This document shows, one piece after another, positions 1 to 7,739 of a DNA stretch of 64,000 nucleotides. The notes under the pieces were generated by a model. It saw nothing but the letters and a program-made list of their open reading frames with translations, was not told the origin of the DNA and made no database searches. The position numbers and the translations under genes were made by a program. The DNA lies in contig NZ_LT670844.1 in NCBI RefSeq assembly GCF_900141755.1, forward strand, positions 6,110,501 through 6,174,500, written 5' to 3'. Each line of letters opens with the position of its first letter. The first letter of the stretch is position 1. Source of the stretch: Bradyrhizobium lablabi. Lineage in GTDB: Bacteria; Pseudomonadota; Alphaproteobacteria; Rhizobiales; Xanthobacteraceae.

Positions 1-1
1 C

Positions 2-2641
2 GACGGGACGGTCACCACGGCCACCGCCATCGCGATCAACTTTAATCAGGCTCTGCTTACAGTCCCAACGCTTGCGGCCGGGCGATACACGCTTCGCGTC
101 GACGCAACCAGCATCCGGGACAGCAACTTCAACACGTTCGGCCAGCCCAGCAGTGCGTTCGGTCCGAGCGTGCTGTCGACGGGGGCCAGCCTGAACCAAT
201 TGGTCTTCCAGGCTACGTCGGCGTTCACGCAATTGACCGTCGACTTCACCGCGCCGGTCAATCCGTCCTCATTGACAGCCACGGCGTTCTCGGTGCTGAC
301 CGCCAACGGGACGGCCATCACACCCACCGGTCTCGTGCTCAGCAGTGACGGGCGGTCGGCTCAGCTTACATTCCCGACTTTGGCGCCCGGGCCATTCACG
401 CTTGAGCTCGTTACGATCGGGATCACCGACCAGTCCGGGAAAAAATTGGGGCAGAGCGGCAATGCGTTCGGCACGACCGTGCTGGCGGCGCCGCTCAGCC
501 TGAACCACTTGACCTTCCAGGTTACCTCGGGGCTCCCGTCGCAGCCCAACGCCCCGATCCTCGAGGGCTCGGCGGTGAGTTTCGGCGTCAATGTCACCAA
601 TACCGGCACGAACGTCACCGAGGCCCAGTTGGTGGCTATCGCGCCGAACGGCACGACGACGGTGTTGGCGACCAATACCGCCTCACCCTTTGCCTCGCCC
701 TTCACCTTGTCGGGCAATCTTCCGACGATTGCCGCCAATGGCGGGTCCAGTCAGCTCACGCTGCAGATCCGCCTGACCGATGCCTTCGGCATCACGCGGC
801 TGTCCGATCCGATCAATCTGCTTCTCGTGCCGACGCTCCAGGTCGCCAGCCAGAGCCTGCACAGCGGCGACATCATCAGCGCCACTAATCCGCAAGTCAC
901 GTTCACCTTCACCGCGCCGGTCGATCCCACCACGGTGACCGCTAATTCGTTCTTCCTGCTGGCGGCCGACGGGGTGACGAAGATCGCGCCCACCGCCATC
1001 CAGTTCGGCAACAATAACCAGTCGGTTCAGCTCATATTCCCGACGCCGGCCGCCGGGCAGTACAACCTTGAGGTCGATGCGACCCGGGTCAAAGACCAGT
1101 TCGGCAATGCGCTCGGCACCAGCGTGCTATCGACGCCGTTCACCGTGCCAGGGTCAGCCATCGACACCTTCATCGGGGCGAGTGGCGGCGAATGGAACAA
1201 CGCCGCCAACTGGAGCACGGGACAAGTTCCCGGCGCCACCAACGACGTGGTGCTCAACAGCACGGTCAATTTCGACGGCGCAACGGCGACGATCCACTCG
1301 CTGACCATATCCAACGGCAGCTCATTCAACCTCAATAGCGGATCGCTCACCGTTCTCGGGGCGACCACCGCCACGGGTGCGGCCATCATCAACAACGGTG
1401 CCACCGTGGCGTTCCAGGGCGTTGCTGCGGTCGGAACGCTGACGCAAACCGCCGGCACAACGTCCTTTGCGCAGCCCAGCCCGCTCGGCGTGGTCACGCA
1501 GACCGGCGGCACGCTCGAAGTCGACGGCAATCCTGCTTTCGGTAGCACGACCATCACGACGCTGACTCAAAGCGGCGGCATATTCACCGGCGCCGGCACC
1601 GTCTCGGTCACCGGGGTTACCACCCTGATCGGCGGCGCGATGAGCGGCTCGGGCACGACGATCGCGAAGGCCGGCTTGACCATCAACTCCCAGGTCGGCG
1701 GCATTCTCTTCGGCGTCGTCAAGGGATCGTACAATCTGCAGCGCATCCTGGAGAACCAGGGTGCTGCGACCTGGTTCGGCGGCAACATTGATTTCGGCGG
1801 CAGCGGGAGCAACCCGCCGCTTGGAACCTTGCGCAACGACGCCGGCGCCACGTTCACGATCGGGTCCACTGTCGGCGCCATCTCGGCGTCCAACGCCTCG
1901 GCTGCCGCCCTGGCCACACCGTTGATCAGCAACCAGGGCACCATCACGACCGGGTTCGCAGGCGCAACCAGCATCGCGGTCGGCATCGCCAATACCGGCA
2001 CCCTGCAGATCAACAACACATTGGCGCTGCGCGGCCCGGCCCCGGTTCTCGGCGGCACCGTGTCGTTGAGCGCGGCGGCAACCTTGAACACCGGCGGCAA
2101 TCTGACGTTCGACCCCAGCACCGTGCTTAAGCTCGGCCTGGACGTCGCGGGGGGCGGCGGCGCGATCAACGAGGTCGGTCAAATCGTGATCGGTGGCACG
2201 CTGACGGTGGCCGGCACCCTGGTGACGGTGCCGGCGGCCAACTTCGTGCCGGCGACCGGGGACAGCTTTGCCTTCGCCAGCTTCGGTGCGCTGAGCGGCA
2301 GCTTCCAGTCGGTGCAGGCGGCGGGCGTGCTGGCGCCGAGCTTCGCGCTTGTCCTCGACACCAAGGATGCCACTGACCTGAAACTCGACGTCCACGGCCC
2401 CCTGACGATCGTCAGTCAGAGCGTTCACAACGGCGACGACCGGGTCGCGCCCGACCCGATATTCAGCTTCACTTTCAACAGTGCGATCGATCGGACGAAT
2501 GCGAAATCGATCTACGCGCTGGCCGCCGACGGGACCAAGATTCCCGCGGCCGGCTTCAACGATGGTGACAATTCGTTTGGTGCCCGCAAAATACTTACCG
2601 CCAGTTTCCTCCTGCTTCCCCCGGCCAGTACCAGCTCGTGA
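2..2641 (+). CDS. Giant Ig-like/beta-repeat surface protein, first part (5' end outside window)
   Basis: The frame is open from base 2, so the start lies upstream. The protein is built of serial modules. Ig-like units of the SbsA/Big_5 type (about 2-170, 180-490, 850-1140 and 2400-2600) end in a pattern like GQYNLEVDAT..KDQFGN. A linker unit carries WNNAANWSTGQVPG at about 1195-1235. A long Gly/Thr/Asn-rich stretch (about 1270-2390) resembles beta-helix adhesin passengers. Composition is very low in Cys and Lys, as in exported repeat proteins. The frame ends at TGA 2639-2641, just where the fourth Ig-like unit should reach its GQY..IDAS..KDQFG end. That end is found in another frame and continues in the next entry, so the two parts are one gene split by a frameshift. 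Adhesin or extracellular matrix protein is inferred from architecture; no signal peptide is visible because the N-terminus is missing. Confidence 0.8.
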   Translation, partial: DGTVTTATAIAINFNQALLTVPTLAAGRYTLRVDATSIRDSNFNTFGQPSSAFGPSVLSTGASLNQLVFQATSAFTQLTVDFTAPVNPSSLTATAFSVLTANGTAITPTGLVLSSDGRSAQLTFPTLAPGPFTLELVTIGITDQSGKKLGQSGNAFGTTVLAAPLSLNHLTFQVTSGLPSQPNAPILEGSAVSFGVNVTNTGTNVTEAQLVAIAPNGTTTVLATNTASPFASPFTLSGNLPTIAANGGSSQLTLQIRLTDAFGITRLSDPINLLLVPTLQVASQSLHSGDIISATNPQVTFTFTAPVDPTTVTANSFFLLAADGVTKIAPTAIQFGNNNQSVQLIFPTPAAGQYNLEVDATRVKDQFGNALGTSVLSTPFTVPGSAIDTFIGASGGEWNNAANWSTGQVPGATNDVVLNSTVNFDGATATIHSLTISNGSSFNLNSGSLTVLGATTATGAAIINNGATVAFQGVAAVGTLTQTAGTTSFAQPSPLGVVTQTGGTLEVDGNPAFGSTTITTLTQSGGIFTGAGTVSVTGVTTLIGGAMSGSGTTIAKAGLTINSQVGGILFGVVKGSYNLQRILENQGAATWFGGNIDFGGSGSNPPLGTLRNDAGATFTIGSTVGAISASNASAAALATPLISNQGTITTGFAGATSIAVGIANTGTLQINNTLALRGPAPVLGGTVSLSAAATLNTGGNLTFDPSTVLKLGLDVAGGGGAINEVGQIVIGGTLTVAGTLVTVPAANFVPATGDSFAFASFGALSGSFQSVQAAGVLAPSFALVLDTKDATDLKLDVHGPLTIVSQSVHNGDDRVAPDPIFSFTFNSAIDRTNAKSIYALAADGTKIPAAGFNDGDNSFGARKILTASFLLLPPASTSS

Positions 2642-5600
2642 TCGATGCCAGCACAATCAAAGACCAGTTCGGCGATGTGCTGGGTACCGGCTTAATCTCG
2701 ACAACATTCACCGTGCCGGCGTCGTTCACGACCACCTTCATCGGGCCGAACGGCGGCGAATGGAATACGGCGGCCAACTGGAGCACCGGAGAAGTCCCGG
2801 GCATCACCGACGACGTGGTGATCAACAACAATGTCAATTTCGACGGCGCAACGGGGTCGGTCAACGCGGTGGGGATCCACTCGCTGACCGTCAATTCCGG
2901 GAGCACGCTGAACCTCAACAGCGGGACGCTTGTCGTGAACGCCTCGACTAACGCCCCCGGTGCCATCGTCAACAACGGCGCCACCGTATCGTTCAAACAA
3001 CCCGCAACGATCGGAACCTTGACGCAAATTGCGGGGGACATGTTCGTCGACACGCTCGTCAACACGCTCGTCAACCAGACCGTCAACCTGCCCGGCCAGC
3101 TCTGCGCGGTCACGCTGACCGGCGGCACACTTCAAATCGATGGCGGCAGCACCATCGTGGGAATCGCCCAGCCGAGCTTCATCGCAACGCTGACCCAGAG
3201 CGGCGGCACGCTGCTAGGTGCTGCCACCGTCACGGTCACCGGGGCGACCGTCCTGACCGGCGGCTTTATGTTCGGGAATGGCACCACCGTCGCGCAAGGC
3301 GGCTTGACCATCAACGCCGGCGGCGCGGACGGCACCGGGACGTTCCACCTGGAGCGCGTGCTGGAGAACAAGGGCGTGGCGACCTGGTCCAGCGGCAACA
3401 TCGATCTCGGCGGGAGCGGGACCAACCCGCTCATCGGAGTCCTGGTCAACGACAGCACCGGTACGTTCACGATCGGGTTCACCGGCGGCACCATCTCGGC
3501 GTCGAACGTTTCGAAGGCCGCCAGCCAGTTGACAAGGCCGATCGTCAACCAGGGCACCATCGTCCAGAACGCCGGCCTCCACACCACGATCGCGGTCGGC
3601 ATCAACAACTCGGGTACCCTCCAGATCAACGGCACCCTCGATCTGAGCGATCCGACAACCCAGAACGGCGCGGTCTTTATCGGAGGAACCGTGTCGGTAG
3701 GCACACTCGGGGTCTTGCGCTCCGGCACCAGCATGAGTTTCGATGCAACCACCGTGCTCACGAACAATGGGACGATCGAGGTCGACCAAGGCCCGCTCGC
3801 TTTCGCCGGACCGTTTACCGATAACGGGAACATCGTGCTCGGCGCGCAAGCCACGGTGCTTGTCAATGCCATCCCCGCCCCGCTGGGTAATTTGAATTTC
3901 ACCATCACCTCAGGGCCGACACCCCAGTCGACCCCGACTCCGGTCTTCGAGGGCTCCCCGGTGAATTTCGGGATCGCTGTCACCGATCTCGGCTCCACCG
4001 TCGTCAACGCCCAGCTGGTGGCCATCGCCCCCAATGGCACGACGACGGTGCTGGCAACCAACACCGCATCGCCGTTCGGCTTGTCCGGCACTCTGCCGAC
4101 GATTGCCGCCAATGGCGGGTCCAGTCAGCTCACGCTCGAGATCCGAGTGACCGATGCCCGCGGCGTGACGCGGCTGTCCGACCCGATCAATCTGATTTTT
4201 GCGACGTCACTGCCCGACACCTGGATCGGCGCGGCCAGCGGCGACAACAATTGGAACGATCCGGCCAATTGGAGCACCGGGCAGGTTCCAGGGGCGCTCA
4301 ACGATGTGGTGATGAATCTGCTGCCGGGACAGACCGTCACGATGGGCAGCGGCAACGAAACGATCAACTCCCTGACGGAGAAGGGAGGTGGAACGTTGGT
4401 CGTCAACGGCGCGCTCACGGTCACCGGTGCTGTAAACATCGCGGATACGCTCAAGGTCGTGGGCGGCAGCGTCACCGCGAATGGGGCGGCGACCGTGGCA
4501 AACCTCGATGTTGGCAACGGCATCGCCGGCATCGCTTCCGGCAACTTCATCGCAAACGGCGCGGTGACGCTCGGGGGCGTGGATCTGACAGGCGGTGTTC
4601 TCAGCGTTCCCGGTTCAGTGACGATCACCGGACAAGCCGCCTTCAATAGCGGAGCGGAAATCGACGGACCCGGAACGGTGGTCTATCAGGGGACACAGCT
4701 TGCTCTCACGAACGGCACGATCCTCCACACCGTTCTGGAAAATCACGGACAGGCGGTCGTCTCCGGCTCTGTCGATCTCGGCCAGAGCGGTGTCTTGCGC
4801 AATATGAGCACCGGAACGCTCACGCTGAATGGCTCTATCACCGGCATAGCTCCAAGCGTCGGGTCGCCGTCGGCAGCATTGTTCGACAATCAGGGCAGTG
4901 TCGTCGCCAGCGCTGGTGGTGCCATCAATATCGGCGCCGCCATGAGCGATAGCGGTCAAATCCAAATACCCACCGGCGCAGTGCTCACCTTCACGGGAGG
5001 CGGCACGATTTCGGGCCAAATCAGGGGAGCCGGGACGCTGGCGTTGCTCGGGAATTCGGCCGCGAATACTTATGAGTTCAAGCCGACAGCGACATTGAGC
5101 GTCAGCACGCTGACCGTCGGTAGCGTGGTGACATTCGATCCCAGCGCAATCTTCACGACTCATAACGTGCTGCTCCAGGGCGGCACTCTGACCGGGCTGG
5201 CGTCAGGCACCACGCTTGCATCGCTGACGGTGGGCACCGGGGCCTCGGAGATCGACGGCAACCTGACGATCGGGACGCTCTCGCTCAACGGCACGACTGG
5301 GTCGGCGATCTTTACCTCGGCGGGCACGCTGACCGTCACTGGCAGCGCCTCGGTCTTCGATGGAATTTTCCTCGGCGCCGGCACGACCCTCATCAGCGGT
5401 AATCTCAGCATCACCGGAAGCGCACCCGGCTCCACCCCTGCTCTGCACGGGCTGGGAATCGATGGCGGTCATGTGCTGGAGCTGTTGCAGGGCACGACCA
5501 CCTGGAGCAGCGGCGACATCAATCTCAATCCTCTCGCAGACCAGATTGCGGGCACGTTACGGATCGATCGTAACGATGCCTTCAATGTCATGCTCGACAG

Positions 5601-6408
5601 CAGCGCCGCTGGTAACGGCGGCCGGATCCTGGAAGGGTCAATCGTCGGAGGGGCCTTTGTCGCCACCCAGAACTCAACCGCACTTCTCGACGTCCAAGGT
5701 GTGTTCCAGAAACTTGGGAGTACTGGCACGACGATCCTATCGGGCATGAACATCAATGTCTCGGGGTTCATGGGGGCGGTCGAGGGCTCGCTGGAGTTCG
5801 ATCAAACCACCGTCACCAATAGCGGATTTATCCAAGCGGTTCAGGGCTCGCTCACCTTCAACCTCGCGACATCCAGCGGGACACCGGGCTCGCTGACCAA
5901 CACAACCGGCGGGACGATCGAGGTCGATCAAGGCCAGCTCTCCGTCTCGGGGGCATTCACTGATAACGGGTCGGTCGTGCTCGGGCCACAAGCCACGACA
6001 CTGGTCAACGGCGATACGACACTGGGAGCGCTGAATTTCACCATCACCTCGGGGCCGACACCCCAGCCGACCCCGACCCAGATCATCGTAGGATCCACGG
6101 TGACATTCACGTTGAACGTCACCGATGCTGCCCCGGCGACGGTGACACAATCCGAGCTCGTGGCGCTGGCGCCCGATGGCTCGATAATTGCCGTCTTGGC
6201 CAGCAACACCAGCTCGCCCTTCAGCTTGACGAGTGCAGCTTTGAACCCGTTCGTTGCCTCTAGTGGGGATGCATCGGGCAATCTCTTCGCCACGCTGCAG
6301 ATCCGCGTGACCGACTCGCGCGGCGTGACGCGGCGGTCCGCGTTGATCAATGTGGAGCTCCTGGGCGGCTCGGGCGGCCACGGGAAACCTCCTCCAGGTG
6401 GTGGTTGA
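2638..6408 (+). CDS. Giant Ig-like/beta-repeat surface protein, second part (after frameshift)
   Basis: This continues the preceding gene in a different frame. The first in-frame start is a GTG at 2638, but coding similarity begins upstream: codons from about 2605 read FPPASPGQYQLVIDAS, which completes the Ig-like unit begun in the other frame. So GTG 2638 is probably not a true start. The remainder repeats the module order of part one: a WNTAANWSTGEVPG unit (about 2764), beta-rich passenger, a unit ending TRLSDPINL (about 3890-4200), another WNDPANWSTGQVPG unit (about 4255), passenger, and a final unit ending at 6360. The C-terminus is a short Gly/Pro/His tail (GGSGGHGKPPPGGG). Joined to part one, at least 2,130 residues lie in the window. 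The adaptor gene follows after 35 bp, and the frames touch at 6405-6408, which points to one transcript with the export genes. Confidence 0.8.
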   Translation: MIDASTIKDQFGDVLGTGLISTTFTVPASFTTTFIGPNGGEWNTAANWSTGEVPGITDDVVINNNVNFDGATGSVNAVGIHSLTVNSGSTLNLNSGTLVVNASTNAPGAIVNNGATVSFKQPATIGTLTQIAGDMFVDTLVNTLVNQTVNLPGQLCAVTLTGGTLQIDGGSTIVGIAQPSFIATLTQSGGTLLGAATVTVTGATVLTGGFMFGNGTTVAQGGLTINAGGADGTGTFHLERVLENKGVATWSSGNIDLGGSGTNPLIGVLVNDSTGTFTIGFTGGTISASNVSKAASQLTRPIVNQGTIVQNAGLHTTIAVGINNSGTLQINGTLDLSDPTTQNGAVFIGGTVSVGTLGVLRSGTSMSFDATTVLTNNGTIEVDQGPLAFAGPFTDNGNIVLGAQATVLVNAIPAPLGNLNFTITSGPTPQSTPTPVFEGSPVNFGIAVTDLGSTVVNAQLVAIAPNGTTTVLATNTASPFGLSGTLPTIAANGGSSQLTLEIRVTDARGVTRLSDPINLIFATSLPDTWIGAASGDNNWNDPANWSTGQVPGALNDVVMNLLPGQTVTMGSGNETINSLTEKGGGTLVVNGALTVTGAVNIADTLKVVGGSVTANGAATVANLDVGNGIAGIASGNFIANGAVTLGGVDLTGGVLSVPGSVTITGQAAFNSGAEIDGPGTVVYQGTQLALTNGTILHTVLENHGQAVVSGSVDLGQSGVLRNMSTGTLTLNGSITGIAPSVGSPSAALFDNQGSVVASAGGAINIGAAMSDSGQIQIPTGAVLTFTGGGTISGQIRGAGTLALLGNSAANTYEFKPTATLSVSTLTVGSVVTFDPSAIFTTHNVLLQGGTLTGLASGTTLASLTVGTGASEIDGNLTIGTLSLNGTTGSAIFTSAGTLTVTGSASVFDGIFLGAGTTLISGNLSITGSAPGSTPALHGLGIDGGHVLELLQGTTTWSSGDINLNPLADQIAGTLRIDRNDAFNVMLDSSAAGNGGRILEGSIVGGAFVATQNSTALLDVQGVFQKLGSTGTTILSGMNINVSGFMGAVEGSLEFDQTTVTNSGFIQAVQGSLTFNLATSSGTPGSLTNTTGGTIEVDQGQLSVSGAFTDNGSVVLGPQATTLVNGDTTLGALNFTITSGPTPQPTPTQIIVGSTVTFTLNVTDAAPATVTQSELVALAPDGSIIAVLASNTSSPFSLTSAALNPFVASSGDASGNLFATLQIRVTDSRGVTRRSALINVELLGGSGGHGKPPPGGG

Positions 6409-6443
6409 TCGATGATCCGTACCTCTCCCTTGGCCAGCATCCG

Positions 6444-7367
6444 ATGAAGCTTGTTCCACCCGTGCAGCGCAGAGGCCTGGGGCTGTTTTCAGCCCTGGGC
6501 GCCGCGTTGATGATGACGGCTTCCGCCAGCGCGGCGGAGCTGCCGGTGGGAGGTGCAAGCGACGCCTTCGATTGCATCATTGAGCCGTGGCAGACGGTGA
6601 AGCTGTCGAGCGCGGTTGCGGGCGTCATCCGTGAGGTGACCGTCGATCGCGGCGATTTCGTCACGAAGGGGCAGGTCGTCGCCCGACTCGAAGCCGGGGT
6701 CGAGGAGGCCGCTCTGGCGCTCGCCAAGGCCAAAGCGACGAGCGATCAACCGATCAAGTCGGCGCTGGCTAAGCTCGGTTACTTGCGGAACAAATATGAT
6801 CGATCCGCGGCGTTGATCGACCGCAAGATCGTCTCCGGCAACCAGTACGACGAAGATCTGGCGAATGCCAAAGTCGGCGAGCAGGATGTTTTTACTGCCG
6901 AGCTCAATCAGAAGATCGCCGCGCTGGAAGTCGACCACGCCGAGGCGGTCGTCGAGCAGCGCATCCTGCGCAGCCCGGTCGACGGCGTCGTCGCCGAGAT
7001 TCTCCTGCATCCCGGTGAGTACCGGAACGATCAGTCACCGATTCTGACCGTGACGCAGATCGATCCGTTGCGCGTCGAGGCCTATGTGCCGACCACCTAT
7101 TACAGACAGGTCGAGAATGCCGCGGTAGCCAGCGTCGAGCCTGAAGAGCCGTTCGGCGGCACCTATCGAGCGAAAGTCAGGATTGTCGACCGTGTCATGG
7201 ATGCGGCAAGCGGCACGTTCGGCGTCCGCTTGGAATTGCCCAGCCCCGATCACCGGCTTCCCGCCGGATTGAAATGCAAAATTCGATTCCCGAACGTGAC
7301 GAGGCCCATCGATCAGGCCGCGGAACGGTCATGGGCCAACCCCTATCTTGCAGGAGCAGAACAATGA
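6444..7367 (+). CDS. Secreted HlyD-type periplasmic adaptor protein
   Basis: Predicted 307 aa. ATG 6444 is chosen over an in-frame TTG at 6405 because it starts a clean Sec signal peptide (hydrophobic GLFSALGAALMMTASASA, cleavage near ASAAE). The mature part has the membrane-fusion-protein layout: a split lipoyl-like half (SAVAGVIREVTVDRGDFVTKGQ), a short coiled-coil hairpin (about residues 95-155), the second half (LRSPVDGVVAEILLHPGEY) and a beta-barrel segment (IDPLRVEAYVPTTY). In RND and type I systems such proteins link the inner-membrane machine to an outer-membrane channel. Its stop overlaps the next start (ATGA). There is no RND pump or TolC homologue beside it, so it probably serves the export system encoded here rather than a drug pump. 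The family assignment is firm; the role is inferred. Confidence 0.85.
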   Translation: MKLVPPVQRRGLGLFSALGAALMMTASASAAELPVGGASDAFDCIIEPWQTVKLSSAVAGVIREVTVDRGDFVTKGQVVARLEAGVEEAALALAKAKATSDQPIKSALAKLGYLRNKYDRSAALIDRKIVSGNQYDEDLANAKVGEQDVFTAELNQKIAALEVDHAEAVVEQRILRSPVDGVVAEILLHPGEYRNDQSPILTVTQIDPLRVEAYVPTTYYRQVENAAVASVEPEEPFGGTYRAKVRIVDRVMDAASGTFGVRLELPSPDHRLPAGLKCKIRFPNVTRPIDQAAERSWANPYLAGAEQ

Positions 7368-7702
7368 CGAACCAGGCGGCGGAAATTACGGTTGCGGCGG
7401 AAGTCCATGATGTCAGTCCTGTAGCGGCGAGCCCGCAGCGAACGGCCGAGGGCGCCAAGCTTCACCTGGACACGAGCGACCTCAAAAGCTCCTATTGCAA
7501 CGTTTGCAACGCGAGCAGTACGCGCGAAGAGGTCGTGCTCAGCCTCGGCGTCAACCACAATTGGGAGCTCGACCGCTCGGGCGATGTGGATGTGAAGCTG
7601 TTGCACCGTGTGATCCTGAGCCCCTTCGCCGCCAAGCGGCTCAGCCAGATGCTGAGCAAATTGATGACGGATTACGAAACGCGCCACGGCGAATTGAACT
7701 AG
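7364..7702 (+). CDS. DUF3467-family protein
   Basis: Predicted 112 aa. ATG 7364 overlaps the adaptor stop and has AGGAG seven bases upstream; a longer in-frame start at 7274 lies inside the adaptor gene and is unlikely. Residues about 35-110 match the DUF3467 pattern: YCNVCNASSTREEVVLSLG, then a variable loop, then RVILSPFAAKRLSQMLSKLM..YE..HGEL. The family is small, soluble and of unknown biochemical function. No signal peptide or membrane segment is seen, so it should be cytoplasmic. Its place between two adaptor genes suggests a chaperone- or regulator-like part of the export system, but this is inference only. Confidence 0.7.
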   Translation: MTNQAAEITVAAEVHDVSPVAASPQRTAEGAKLHLDTSDLKSSYCNVCNASSTREEVVLSLGVNHNWELDRSGDVDVKLLHRVILSPFAAKRLSQMLSKLMTDYETRHGELN

Positions 7703-7739
7703 ACGCCAAGCCGGGAAATAGCCGCGCAGATGCGAGTCC

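Noticed and set aside
2638..2641. GTGA overlap read as translational coupling of two giant-protein genes
   Set aside because: The halves of one Ig-like unit lie on either side in different frames, which fits a frameshift better than two genes.
1322..2656. Long minus-strand open frame (444 codons) opposite the giant protein gene
   Set aside because: It is Arg/Ala/Gly-rich without any motif and mirrors the codon bias of the repeat gene on the plus strand. No ribosome site or family resemblance.
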